DNA of 64,000 nucleotides. It comes from Pseudomonas sp. G34. Lineage in GTDB: Bacteria; Pseudomonadota; Gammaproteobacteria; Pseudomonadales; Pseudomonadaceae. Position numbers and translations under genes: made by a program. The DNA is taken from positions 1 to 64,000 of the forward strand of contig NZ_JAVHZV010000027.1 of the NCBI RefSeq assembly GCF_031119625.1, read 5' to 3'. Shown piece by piece: positions 43,141 to 51,909 of this stretch (positions are counted from its first letter, which is position 1; the number at the start of each line of letters is the position of its first letter). The notes under the pieces were generated by a model. It searched no databases and was not told the DNA's origin. It saw only the letters and a program-made list of their open reading frames with translations.

Positions 43141-44742
43141 ATGACCACCTGCGGTGAATTTCTCGTCAAACAGTTGCAGGCCTGGGGCGTCGACACCGTG
43201 TTCGGCATTCCCGGCGTGCACACCATCGAGCTGTACCGCGGCCTGCCGGGCAGCGGCATCCGCCATGTCACCCCGCGCCACGAGCAGGGCGCCGGCTTCA
43301 TGGCCGACGGCTATGCACGTGTCTCCGGCAAGCCCGGCGTGTGTTTCATCATCACCGGGCCGGGCATGACCAATATCGCCACGGCCATGGGCCAGGCCTA
43401 CGCCGATTCGATTCCGATGCTGGTGATCTCCAGCGTCAACGAGCGCGAACGCCTGGGCCGCGGTAACGGCTACCTGCACGAGTTGCCGGACCAGCGCGCC
43501 CTGGTGGCCGGGGTGGCGGCCTTCAGCCATACGCTGATGAGCGTCGACGAATTGCCCGAGGTGCTGGCCCGCGCCTTCGCGGTGTTCGATGGCCAGCGGC
43601 CACGGCCGGTGCATATCGAACTGCCGCTGGACGTGATCACCGCCCCCGCCGACCACCTGCGCGTGCAACCCCGACTGATCGCCCCGCGCCCTGCCCCACA
43701 GGCCGCATTGATCCAGCAGGCGGCGCAGCGCCTGCGCCAGGCCCAGCGCCCACTGCTGCTGATCGGCGGTGGCTGCGTGGCGCAGCCCGAGGCGGTGCGC
43801 CGCCTGGCCGAGGCGCTGGATGCGCCAACCGCACTGACCATCAACGCCAAGGGCCTGCTGCCGGCCGTCCACCCGCTGCTGATTGGCAGCAACCAGTCGC
43901 TGCCGCCGGTACGCAGGCTGGCACTGGAAGCCGACCTGGTGCTGGCGATCGGCACCGAGCTGGGCGAGACCGATTACGACGTGGTGTTCGACGGCAACTT
44001 CAAGATCGGCGGCGCGCTGATCCGCATCGATATCGACGCCGAGCAGTTGCAACGCAATCACCCACCGACCTTGGCCATCCACAGCGATGCCGGCCTGGCC
44101 ATCGAGGCGGTGCTGGGTGAATTGCCACGACGCGCCTGCATTGGGCAAAGCCCGGGGGCTGAACGGGCCGATGCGGTTCGCCAGCAACTGACCGAGGAGT
44201 TCGAAGGCTGGGCTCACTATCGCCGGCTGTTCGACTGCATCCTCGAAGTGCTGCCCGAGGCGCGCTTCGTCGGCGACTCGACGCAGACCGTGTACAGCGG
44301 CAACCACCTGGTCGAGCTGGACGGCCCGCGCCGCTGGTTCAATGCCTCCACCGGCTACGGCACTTTGGGCTATGGCCTGCCGGCGGCGATTGGCGCCCGG
44401 CTGGCGGAGCCGACGCGCCCGGTGATCAGCCTGATGGGCGACGGCGGCATCCAGTTCACCCTGCCGGAGCTGGCCAGCGCCGTGGAAGCGCGGGCCGGCA
44501 TCATCGTGCTGCTGTGGAACAACCAGGGCTACGGCGAGATCAAGCGCTACATGCAGCGCCGCGATATCACCCCGCTGGGCGTGGACATCTATACCCCGGA
44601 TTTTTTGACCATCGCCCGCGGCTTCGGCTGCCTGGCCGAACGCGCCCGTGACCACGCGCACCTGCAAACCCTGCTGCGTGAGGCACCGGGGGACCGACCG
44701 CTGCTGATCGAACTGGCCGAAGCGCCGCCGTTCGCACCGTAA
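43141..44742 (+). CDS. ThDP-dependent decarboxylase, 5-guanidino-2-oxopentanoate decarboxylase type
   Basis: 533 residues, acetolactate synthase-like fold. Catalytic Glu in TPRHEQGAGFMADGYA (about E50), central domain, and ThDP/Mg motif MGDGGIQFTLPEL to WNNQGYGEI near the C-terminus. Matches the family that decarboxylates 2-ketoarginine to 4-guanidinobutyraldehyde (AruI/PA1417-like). With an aldehyde dehydrogenase elsewhere this gives 4-guanidinobutyrate, the GbuA substrate. The missing dehydrogenase is not in this window. Not a biosynthetic acetolactate synthase: it lacks a small subunit partner. Confidence 0.85.
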   Translation: MTTCGEFLVKQLQAWGVDTVFGIPGVHTIELYRGLPGSGIRHVTPRHEQGAGFMADGYARVSGKPGVCFIITGPGMTNIATAMGQAYADSIPMLVISSVNERERLGRGNGYLHELPDQRALVAGVAAFSHTLMSVDELPEVLARAFAVFDGQRPRPVHIELPLDVITAPADHLRVQPRLIAPRPAPQAALIQQAAQRLRQAQRPLLLIGGGCVAQPEAVRRLAEALDAPTALTINAKGLLPAVHPLLIGSNQSLPPVRRLALEADLVLAIGTELGETDYDVVFDGNFKIGGALIRIDIDAEQLQRNHPPTLAIHSDAGLAIEAVLGELPRRACIGQSPGAERADAVRQQLTEEFEGWAHYRRLFDCILEVLPEARFVGDSTQTVYSGNHLVELDGPRRWFNASTGYGTLGYGLPAAIGARLAEPTRPVISLMGDGGIQFTLPELASAVEARAGIIVLLWNNQGYGEIKRYMQRRDITPLGVDIYTPDFLTIARGFGCLAERARDHAHLQTLLREAPGDRPLLIELAEAPPFAP

Positions 44743-44787
44743 AAGCACGGCGCGGGCCGCTACTTGCGCGGTTTGGCCCGCGCCGTG
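44741..44787 (-). terminator. hrpB terminator overlapping its last codons
   Basis: Perfect 13-bp stem CACGGCGCGGGCC/GGCCCGCGCCGTG (44746-44758 and 44775-44787), followed on the minus strand by CTTTTA. One arm lies inside the end of hrpB, the other after its stop. Confidence 0.75.
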
Positions 44788-47294
44788 GGCTCGGCGATTA
44801 ATGGATCGTCGGGCCAGTAGTGCTTGGGGTAACGGCCCTTCAAATCCTTCTTCACCTCGGCGTAGGTGGTGCGCCAGAAGTTGGCCAGGTCCTGGGTCAC
44901 CTGCACCGGGCGCCGCGCCGGCGACAACAAGTGCAGCAGCACCTGTTGCCGGCCATTGGCGATGCGCGGCGTTTCGGCCAGGCCGAACAGTTCCTGCAGG
45001 CGCACCGCCAATACCGGCGGGTGCTCGCTGTAATCCAGGCCGATGCGCGAGCCGGACGGCACCGCGATGCTGCGCGGCGCCCATTCCTCCAGGCGCTGGG
45101 GCAGCGGCCAGGGCAACAGGGTCTGCAACATCGCGTGCAGGTCGAGATTGGCGAAGTGGCTCAGCCGGGTGACCTTGCCCAGGTAGGGCGCCAGCCAGGT
45201 TTCCAGGCTGGCCAGCAGCGCGGCATCGCAGACATCCGGCCACTCGCTGCTCGCCTGGTTGTGGAGATCCAGCCCGCGCAGCAACATCACCCGCGCCTGC
45301 CACTGGCGCAACTCCGGCGTCCACGGCAGCAGCGCCAGGCCCCTGCGCCGCACCAGCCCGAGCAGCGCGGTAGTGCGCGCCTCGGCATCCAGCCCCGGCA
45401 ATGCCTCGCTGCTGAGCACCAGGTCACCGACCTTGCGCTGCCGCTCGGCGCGCAGCACGCCTTCGCGCTCATCCCATTCGAGCAGATCCAGGCTGCTTAC
45501 CTGTTCGGCCAGCACCGAGTCGAACAACGCCGGCTCCAGCTCGGCGGCGAGGTAGATGCGTTCCTCACGCTGGCCCTGGCGGCTGCCCAGGTCGGCGACC
45601 ACCAGCCAGGGGTACTTCATCAGCGCATCGGCTTCGCTGAACTGCGCGGCACGGCCATTGGCCAGGCGATATTCGGCGCCGCCTTCGCGGCGCTGGCGGG
45701 CGATGCGATCCGGGTAGGCGAAGGCCAGCAGTGCGCCCAGCCAGCGGCCGTGCTCGGGATCACTCACCGGCTCGCTGACCGGCACCCGGCGCAGATAACC
45801 CTGGAACTGCTTGGCCAGTTGCCGTGCGCGCTGCACGCCGCCATTGGCGCCGCGTGTCGCCCGGCTCTCGCCCGCCAGCAACGCCAGGCGACTGTGCAGA
45901 TCGGCACCGCCGCCTCGTTGTATGTCGCGCTCCCCCAGCAGAGCCGCCAGGTCACAGGCCAACTCACCGAGGCCCAGGGCCTGCCCGCGCAGCAGCAGAT
46001 GGGCGATACGCGGATGGGCCGGCAGCTCGGCCATGGCCTGGCCGTGAGCCGTCAGTACACCGCGCTCGTCGAGCGCGCCAAGGCGCTGCAGCAGGTCGCG
46101 GGCCTGGGCATAGGCTGCGGCAGGCGGCGGGTCGAGCCAGACCAGCTCGTCCACCTCGACGCCCCAGCGCGCCAATTGCAGTGCCAGGCCCGCCAGGTCG
46201 GCCTGGAGAATTTCCGCTGAGGAATAGGCAGGCAACTGTTCATGTTGCGCCTGGGACCATAGCCGGTAGCACGCACCCGGCTGCAGGCGCCCGGCGCGGC
46301 CGGCGCGCTGGGTGGCCGAGGCGCGGGAGATGCGCGCGGTATCCAGGCGCGTCATGCCGCTGCCTGGGTCGAAACGCGGCACCCGCGCCAGGCCGGCGTC
46401 GACCACCACGCGCACGCCGTCGATGGTCAGGCTGGTCTCGGCGATGTTGGTGGCCAGCACCACCTTGCGCAGCCCGGCCGGCGCCGGCTCGATGGCCGCG
46501 CGCTGGGCCGACAGCTCCAGCTCGCCATGCAGCGGGCAGATGCGCACGTCGCTGCGCCCGCCCAGGGCTTGCTCCAGCTGCTCGGCCACCCGGCGAATCT
46601 CCGCCTGGCCAGGCAGGAACACCAGCAGGCTGCCGGGCTCGTCGTCCAGTGCCTGCAGTACCGTCTGCAGCACCCGCGGCTCCAGCCACTCGCCGGCCTG
46701 CCAGGGGGCACCCCAACGAATATCCACCGGGAACATGCGCCCCTCGCTGCGCAGCACCGGCGCGTCGTCGAGCAGCCCGGCCAGGCGTTCGCCTTCCAGG
46801 GTTGCGGACATCAGCAACACCTTGAGCGGCGCCTCGCCACTGCCTTCACCACGAAACATCGCCCGGCCATTGAGGGTCAGCGCCAGGGCCAGGTCGGCAT
46901 CCAGGCTGCGCTCGTGGAATTCGTCGAAGATCACCAACCCGACGCCGTCCAGCGCCGGGTCGTCCTGCAGGCGCCGGGCGAGAATGCCCTCGGTGACCAC
47001 CTCGATGCGCGTGTTCGGCCCCACCTTGCTGTCCAGGCGGATGCGGTAGCCCACCGTCTCGCCGACCTTCTCCCCCAGCTCGCTGGCCAGCCGCTCGGCA
47101 GCGGCGCGGGCCGCCAGGCGCCGCGGTTCGAGCATGATGACGCGCTGCCCGGCCAGCCACGGCGCGTCGAGCACGGCCAACGGCACACGGGTGGTCTTGC
47201 CGGCGCCGGGCGGCGCTTCGAGCACCACTTCATCACGCTCGGCCAGGGCGCGGCGGAGGTCGGGCAGCAGGGAATCGATCGGCAGGCTGTTCAT
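44760..47294 (-). CDS. hrpB: ATP-dependent helicase HrpB
   Basis: 844 residues, DEAH-family RNA helicase of unknown exact role. Walker A APPGAGKTTRVPLA (residues 26-39), motif II IFDEFHERS, motif III SATLEG, motif VI QRAGRAGRLQPG, then helicase-associated and HrpB C-terminal domains. Full length. Transcribed alone; the terminator overlaps its 3' end. Confidence 0.94.
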   Translation of the reverse strand: MNSLPIDSLLPDLRRALAERDEVVLEAPPGAGKTTRVPLAVLDAPWLAGQRVIMLEPRRLAARAAAERLASELGEKVGETVGYRIRLDSKVGPNTRIEVVTEGILARRLQDDPALDGVGLVIFDEFHERSLDADLALALTLNGRAMFRGEGSGEAPLKVLLMSATLEGERLAGLLDDAPVLRSEGRMFPVDIRWGAPWQAGEWLEPRVLQTVLQALDDEPGSLLVFLPGQAEIRRVAEQLEQALGGRSDVRICPLHGELELSAQRAAIEPAPAGLRKVVLATNIAETSLTIDGVRVVVDAGLARVPRFDPGSGMTRLDTARISRASATQRAGRAGRLQPGACYRLWSQAQHEQLPAYSSAEILQADLAGLALQLARWGVEVDELVWLDPPPAAAYAQARDLLQRLGALDERGVLTAHGQAMAELPAHPRIAHLLLRGQALGLGELACDLAALLGERDIQRGGGADLHSRLALLAGESRATRGANGGVQRARQLAKQFQGYLRRVPVSEPVSDPEHGRWLGALLAFAYPDRIARQRREGGAEYRLANGRAAQFSEADALMKYPWLVVADLGSRQGQREERIYLAAELEPALFDSVLAEQVSSLDLLEWDEREGVLRAERQRKVGDLVLSSEALPGLDAEARTTALLGLVRRRGLALLPWTPELRQWQARVMLLRGLDLHNQASSEWPDVCDAALLASLETWLAPYLGKVTRLSHFANLDLHAMLQTLLPWPLPQRLEEWAPRSIAVPSGSRIGLDYSEHPPVLAVRLQELFGLAETPRIANGRQQVLLHLLSPARRPVQVTQDLANFWRTTYAEVKKDLKGRYPKHYWPDDPLIAEPTARAKPRK

Positions 47295-47444
47295 CGGGGC
47301 TCCAGTTCAGGCCGGCGATTATACGGCGAACCGCGCCCGCCTTCGCCCGGTCATATGCCGTCGAAAGCTGCCTGTTGCTGCGCCGTAGCAGCTTTGCCAT
47401 GCTCGCCTTGCTATAGTGGCGTCCACTTTTCCTGGAGGTGCTCG

Positions 47445-47864
47445 ATGCGCACGAAATCCCGCGTTATCGGCGGCGTTCTCGCCGTTACATTGGTCACTCA
47501 ACTGTCCGCCTGCGGCACCATCTTCTTTCCCGATCGCCGCGGCCAGATCGAAGGCCGTATCGACCCCCTCGTCGCCGGCCTGAACGCCATCGGCATTCTC
47601 TTCTACGTGATCCCCGGCCTGATCGCCTTTGGCGTCGACTTCGCCACCGGCGCGATCTACCTGCCAGGCGGCCTCAACGCCCAGGTCGACCCGCAATCGC
47701 TCAAGGACGTGGTGGATGCCGACGGCAAGGTCGACACTGCCAAGCTCAAGGCGCTGATCGAAACCCAGACCGGCCACAGCCTGCCACTCGACGACCCGCG
47801 CCTGATCCAGCACAGCGGCAGCACCGAGCAACTGGCAGCCTATGGCCTGCGTCCTGCCGCCTGA
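47445..47864 (+). CDS. Lipoprotein of unknown function
   Basis: 139 residues. Signal peptide MRTKSRVIGGVLAVTLVTQL with lipobox LSAC (Cys at about residue 23), then IFFPDRRGQIEGRIDPLVAG and a hydrophobic hairpin (IGILFYVIPGLIAFGVDFAT). This pattern is found in a conserved Pseudomonas lipoprotein of unknown role. Likely inner- or outer-membrane-anchored. A GGAGGTG ribosome site precedes the ATG. Confidence 0.8.
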   Translation: MRTKSRVIGGVLAVTLVTQLSACGTIFFPDRRGQIEGRIDPLVAGLNAIGILFYVIPGLIAFGVDFATGAIYLPGGLNAQVDPQSLKDVVDADGKVDTAKLKALIETQTGHSLPLDDPRLIQHSGSTEQLAAYGLRPAA

Positions 47865-47925
47865 TTGACCCGCGCAGCCCGTCAGCGATGATGGGCTCAC
47901 CCCTGCCGCACGCCATGGATCGCCC

Positions 47926-48810
47926 ATGACCCTCGACCGCCAGCACGCCCGCCTGATGCGCCAGGCCACCGCCGCCGCACTCTGCGTGGCGCTGACCCTG
48001 GTGCTGTGCAAGGCCGTGGCCTGGTGGGCCAGCGGCTCGGTCAGTTTGCTGGCCGGCCTCACCGATTCACTGCTCGACAGCGCCGCCTCGCTGCTCAACC
48101 TGATCGCCGTGAACATCGCCCTGCGCCCCGCCGACGACGATCACCGTTACGGCCACGGCAAGGCCGAAGCACTGGCCGGCATGGGCCAGGCGCTGTTCAT
48201 TGGCGCCAGTGCGATACTCGTCGCGGTGCAGGGCTTCGAGCGCCTGCGCCAGCCGGAACCACTGACCGCCCAGGCCCTGGGTATCGCGGTAATGCTGCTG
48301 TCCATGCTGCTGACCGTCGCCCTGCTGCTGTTCCAGCATCACGTGGTGCGCCAGACCGGCTCCACGGCGATCCGTGCCGACTCGCTGCACTACCGCTCCG
48401 ACCTGCTGCTCAACGGCGGCATCCTCCTCGCCCTGCTACTCGCCTACCTGGGCTGGCAACGGGGCGACGCACTGTTCGCCATCGGCATCGCCGCCTACAT
48501 CCTGTGGAGCGCAGTGAGCATCGGCCGCCAGTCGGTCAGCGTATTGATGGACCAGGAACTGGCCCCTGACGTGAGCACGCGCATGAGCGAGCTGGCTTGC
48601 GCGGTGCCCGGGGTCATCGGCATCCACGACCTGCGCACGCGCCTCTCCGGCACCCGCTGGTTCGTGCAGTTGCACGTCGATCTGCCAGGTAGCCTCAGCC
48701 TCAACCAGGCCCACGCCCTGTGCGAGCAGGTGGAGGCTGCCATCCGCGGCGAATTCGCCCAGGCCGAGGTGCTGGTGCATGCCGACCCGGTCGACGCCGC
48801 ACCGTTTTGA
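47926..48810 (+). CDS. Cation diffusion facilitator (FieF-type Fe/Zn efflux)
   Basis: 294 residues, six membrane helices. Metal site A residues: LLAGLTDSLLDSAASL (TM2 Asp pair) and ADSLHYRSDLLLNGG (TM5 His/Asp), plus cytosolic HRYGHGKAEALAG. C-terminal domain with HDLRTRLSGTRWFVQLHVDL is the metal-sensing fold. Orthologous in type to FieF/YiiP; it exports ferrous, zinc or cadmium ions using the proton motive force. Confidence 0.88.
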   Translation: MTLDRQHARLMRQATAAALCVALTLVLCKAVAWWASGSVSLLAGLTDSLLDSAASLLNLIAVNIALRPADDDHRYGHGKAEALAGMGQALFIGASAILVAVQGFERLRQPEPLTAQALGIAVMLLSMLLTVALLLFQHHVVRQTGSTAIRADSLHYRSDLLLNGGILLALLLAYLGWQRGDALFAIGIAAYILWSAVSIGRQSVSVLMDQELAPDVSTRMSELACAVPGVIGIHDLRTRLSGTRWFVQLHVDLPGSLSLNQAHALCEQVEAAIRGEFAQAEVLVHADPVDAAPF

Positions 48811-48965
48811 GGCAGGCGATACGCCACCAGAAAAACACTGAACCGCCATCGCGAAAGGCCAGTCAGCTTCAGTAAGCCCAAATGATTTGGGTTGCTCGCT
48901 CCCGGCTCTCCTCACCCTCAACCAGGGCGGCACCGGGGCTCAATTCGTGATGAGAGGATTACCAC

Positions 48966-49241
48966 ATGAAGCGCGTATCCATGTTCGTCATTGCCGCCGT
49001 TCTGGCTGCACCCGCCTTCGCAGCCGATGACCTGTGCACCGTCAACCTGCAGAAACTCGACAATGCCGTGGCGACCAAGGCCACCCTGCCCGAGCCGCTC
49101 AAGCAGCAGGTTACGGAAGCCAAGAAGAAAGCCACCGACGCCCAGGCTGCCGGCGACCTGGAATCCTGCGGCACCTACGCCCAGGAAGCCCTGCAGATGC
49201 TCGACGCCCCGGGTGACGACGGCAGCGGCGCGACCCGCTAA
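48966..49241 (+). CDS. Small secreted protein (91 aa)
   Basis: Signal peptide MKRVSMFVIAAVLAAPAFA, cleaved before ADDLCTVN. The remaining 72 residues are helical and acidic with two Cys (LCTVN and ESCGTY), likely a disulfide-linked helical hairpin. Unknown function; similar small periplasmic proteins occur in Pseudomonas near ssrA. No family assigned. Confidence 0.72.
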   Translation: MKRVSMFVIAAVLAAPAFAADDLCTVNLQKLDNAVATKATLPEPLKQQVTEAKKKATDAQAAGDLESCGTYAQEALQMLDAPGDDGSGATR

Positions 49242-49249
49242 TTGCCCGT

Positions 49250-49273
49250 CAGGCCGGCCCCGCTGCCGGCCTG
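49250..49273 (+). terminator. Hairpin after the small secreted gene
   Basis: CAGGCCGGC-N6-GCCGGCCTG, nine-base perfect stem, 8 bases after the stop. Tail ATTGC is only weakly T-rich. Confidence 0.5.
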
Positions 49274-49323
49274 ATTGCAGCCTGCAGCGTACGTCCGGGT
49301 CGACGCCACCGACCCTTTTGGCG

Positions 49324-49329
49324 TATACT
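49324..49329 (+). promoter_or_regulatory. tmRNA -10 element
   Basis: TATACT, 17 bp before the mature tmRNA 5' end (allowing for a short processed leader). The -35 (around 49300-49305, TCGACG) is weak. Confidence 0.55.
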
Positions 49330-49346
49330 GCAGGTCTTGCAGTTTC

Positions 49347-49738
49347 GGGGCCGATTAGGATTCGACGCCGGTAGCGAAGCTCGAGGTGCATGCCGACTTG
49401 GTAACAGAAGTCGTAAATCCACTGTTGCAACTTTCTATAGTTGCCAATGACGAAAACTACGAGGGCTACGCTCTCGCTGCGTAAGCGGCGCGACTAGTCC
49501 TTCTGGTAGCTTCGGCTCCAGCGATCACTAGAGGATGCCTGTAAACTCGAAGTGATTGTCATGCAGAACAGGATCGCCGCGTAGTACGTTGTGGACGAAG
49601 TGGCTAAAACTTACACAACTCGCCCAAAGCACCCTGCCCGTCGGGCGGCTGAGGGTTAACTCAATAGACACGGCTAAGCATGTAGTACCGACAGTGGAGA
49701 ACTGGCGGACGGGGGTTCAAATCCCCCCGGCTCCACCA
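49347..49738 (+). ncRNA. ssrA: tmRNA (ssrA)
   Basis: 392 nt. The 5' end GGGGCCGATTAGGATTCGAC pairs with the 3' end CCGGCTCCACCA as the acceptor stem. The tag reading frame (49443-49484) encodes AANDENYEGYALAA-stop (first Ala from the alanyl charge/resume codon), a typical gammaproteobacterial tag. The T-arm GGGTTCAAATCCCCCC and CCA tail are encoded. Rescues stalled ribosomes with SmpB. The 3' end of ssrA is a common integration site, but no integrase follows here. Confidence 0.97.
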
Positions 49739-49744
49739 AACCAG

Positions 49745-49779
49745 AACCCCTGATTTCCTAGCGGAAGTCAGGGGTTTTT
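49745..49779 (+). terminator. tmRNA terminator
   Basis: AACCCCTGA/TCAGGGGTT stem with loop of 14 bases, then a T run (TTTTT). Confidence 0.85.
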
Positions 49780-49880
49780 CTTTGCGTGTAGGAAAGTCGA
49801 CAGGCTGAACATTGGATGCTACATCTGGTAATTTGCAGGGTTCCTACCGCTGGCCGTTAACACTCGAAAAAGGATTTTCC

Positions 49881-50429
49881 ATGAGAGCGTTTCTGATAGC
49901 AGGCCTGGCTTTGGCCGTCAGTGCCTGCGGCAACATTGCCAATATCCGTGCTTACTCAACCGCCTACGTGGAACCAGCCTCAGGTGATACCGCACGGTTG
50001 CGCGTTATCACCAACGGTATGGCCCGTGGCGTACCGGGCAGTGATTGCATCGACTGGCGTGTGCCCGGCGCCGGGATAATGGCCGTGGCCCAATCCGGCT
50101 TTGCCGACCAGAACAACGGCCGCAGCCTGGGCATGCCCGCGAGTGGCCGCGAGGTGGGCGGGCAAGGGCTGGCGCGCAGCGAGCTGAAAGTGCCGGCAGG
50201 CAAGCCTTTCGCCATGAACTTCCAGAGCACTGGCTACATCTCGGGTGGCTATTCCTATAGCTGCCAGCAAAGCTTTCGCTTCACCCCGAAGGCGGGCCAG
50301 GACTATGAGCTGATCCTGTTGGATAGCGGAATGTGCGTGATCGGCCTGCAGCGCTTAGGCTCTGCTGGGAAAGCTGAGAACGAGCCTGTTGAGAAGGCAG
50401 GTCTCTGTAGCGCACTGGATGCCTTTTAG
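49881..50429 (+). CDS. Lipoprotein of unknown function
   Basis: 182 residues; lipobox LAVSACG (Cys at about residue 17) after MRAFLIAGLA. No domain recognised; the mature protein has Cys-containing, Gly-rich beta stretches (PGSDCIDWRVPGAG; YISGGYSYSCQQSF). Located right after ssrA, a region that often varies between strains. An AAGGA ribosome site is just upstream. The in-frame ATG upstream (49812) gives no signal peptide. Confidence 0.72.
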   Translation: MRAFLIAGLALAVSACGNIANIRAYSTAYVEPASGDTARLRVITNGMARGVPGSDCIDWRVPGAGIMAVAQSGFADQNNGRSLGMPASGREVGGQGLARSELKVPAGKPFAMNFQSTGYISGGYSYSCQQSFRFTPKAGQDYELILLDSGMCVIGLQRLGSAGKAENEPVEKAGLCSALDAF

Positions 50430-50885
50430 TCTGGTAAGGCGCGTTCATCATCGCGAATGACTACTTTGGCCGATTTCTGCGCTGCCCAGCCTGGTCATCG
50501 GTTTTCAGCAACCTACAAGCCGAGCTAACAGGTAGCGCTATAAAAACAAATCTTTTCCCTTTTCATCCTCGTCCCCTTTTCATGGCTAATGATCCTGGCC
50601 TCAAGCTCAGCAGAGACAGGAACTGATCACACCCTGCCGCTTTTGGTGCCACTGAGGCTAATCACCCGGTTACGCACCGAATGCGGCTTGAGCTTTTCCG
50701 CCTCAGACCATCGAGCAGCAGTGGCCAAACAGATCAACACGATAATTTCGACGTGTGGGTTGTCGCAGCCCGACCGGAGCCTGTCGCCGCTCTGCTATCG
50801 GTCATTGGTCAGTCAGGACAATTCACATTTCTGTCGAGGTTCTTTGGTCTTCCCAGTTGGCGGTGCTCACGCCGCTGATCTGGCG
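50430..50885. other. Gene-poor, relatively AT-rich stretch
   Basis: 456 bp with no convincing gene; an open frame of 114 codons exists on the plus strand but has no recognisable family, atypical composition and no ribosome site. May be a remnant of a variable region downstream of ssrA. Confidence 0.5.
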
Positions 50886-51506
50886 CTACTTGTCCCAGCG
50901 ACTTGGCTCATAGGAGAAAACCGGAAGGGATAGCGACCAACGAATGGCTGCCAGGCGCAAGCTTAGGCCGGCCGTGAAAGAGACCAGAAGGTTGAGGTCT
51001 TCGGGTATACCAAGGTGACGTAGCCCCAGGTAGAGCAAGGCGACCATCAGTGAGACGCTGGCGTAGAGCTCTTCGCAGAGCACCAGAGGGGTTCGGTTGC
51101 AGAGAATGTCGCGCAGAATGCCGCCGAATATGCCCGTGGTGATCCCGGCTATGACGATCACAGGCAGGGAGTATCCGAGCTCTAGAGCGACGTTGCAGCC
51201 GATTACCGTGAAGGCGATCAGGCCCATGGCGTCGAGCAAGAGAAAAAGCCGGTGTAGCCGATGTACCAGGCGGGCGATGTAGATAGTGAGCAGGCCTGCA
51301 CAGATGGTCAGGTAGATGTAGGGCGGGTGCTGCGTCCAGGTAACGGGGTAATTACCCAGCAGCAGATCCCTGACGGTTCCGCCACCAAGAGCGGTAATAA
51401 AGGCGATCAGGCTAACCCCGAACATATCCAGTTTACGACGGCCTGCGGCGAGCGCCCCGGACATGGCTTCGGCGGTGATTGCGATCAAATAGACGTAGAG
51501 AAGCAC
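50886..51506 (-). CDS. TRIC/YicG-family (UPF0126) membrane protein, riboswitch-controlled
   Basis: 206 residues, seven hydrophobic segments, with the duplicated motif of the family: ITALGGGTVRDLLLGNYPVT and later ITTGIFGGILRDILCNRTPL. E. coli YicG of this family has been reported as a glycine transporter, and TRIC proteins are cation channels. A tandem glycine riboswitch directly upstream supports glycine transport/efflux. Starts at MLLYVYLIAI. Confidence 0.86.
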   Translation of the reverse strand: MLLYVYLIAITAEAMSGALAAGRRKLDMFGVSLIAFITALGGGTVRDLLLGNYPVTWTQHPPYIYLTICAGLLTIYIARLVHRLHRLFLLLDAMGLIAFTVIGCNVALELGYSLPVIVIAGITTGIFGGILRDILCNRTPLVLCEELYASVSLMVALLYLGLRHLGIPEDLNLLVSFTAGLSLRLAAIRWSLSLPVFSYEPSRWDK

Positions 51507-51525
51507 ACAGAACTCCTGCGTTCGG

Positions 51526-51711
51526 ATGCCTCTCCCTCTGTCCTGCGTACCTGAGAGTTTGAGCAGCGCCTGGCTGCTTGCCCCTTCGGTGGGCTGCGCG
51601 TGGCAGCCTCTCTCCAGTTGGCGTTTATGGATTCCGCAGTGCTGGGCCTGAGCGATTATGGGAGTTTGCGCCTTCGGCGGATGGCCATGTGACCACCTCT
51701 CTCCTGCGGAG
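51526..51711 (-). ncRNA. Glycine riboswitch, tandem aptamers
   Basis: Read on the minus strand. Upstream aptamer (about 51632-51711) has the P1 stem CTCCGCAG...CTGCGGA, GGAGAGAGG and CCGCCGAAGGCGCAAACTCC. Downstream aptamer (about 51529-51620) has TGGAGAGAGGCTGC, CCACCGAAGGGGCAAG, AAACTCTCAGGT and GGACAGAGGGAG. These are the signatures of the two glycine aptamers, with short linker. It ends just before the TRIC/YicG start codon (51506). Glycine binding would switch on expression, as for gcvT-type on-switches. Confidence 0.93.
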
Positions 51712-51909
51712 CGGCGAGTCTAAGCGATATCACAGGCGCCTACCAACGCCTCGCGGGAGCTCAGGTGCTCGCAAGCATCTTCACTGGATATCAGAGCCGA
51801 ACGGCCGCGATCGGGCTCAGGACCAGACACCATTTTGATGGCCGTGTCAGGCGTTACAGGTCTCTCAGCCTGATAACGCCTGTTGGCACAACGCAGTTCG
51901 ATCACATCG
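51712..51909 (-). other. Region between riboswitch gene and acyltransferase
   Basis: 198 bp without a gene. Holds the promoter for the riboswitch transcript and a hairpin (51848-51882). Confidence 0.5.
51848..51882 (-). terminator. Long hairpin after acyltransferase gene
   Basis: CAGGCGTTA and TAACGCCTG arms (51848-51856, 51874-51882) with inner CAGG/CCTG pairs, nearly continuous 13-bp dyad. 28 bases past the acyltransferase stop on the minus strand. T tail is weak, so terminator is a likely but not sure call. Confidence 0.5.

Noticed and set aside
49556..49753. 65-codon open frame inside the tmRNA
   Set aside because: Lies entirely in the structured part of ssrA; only the short tag frame is translated.
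50589..50933. 114-codon frame after the lipoprotein gene
   Set aside because: No ribosome site, no family, overlaps the end of the TRIC/YicG gene on the other strand.
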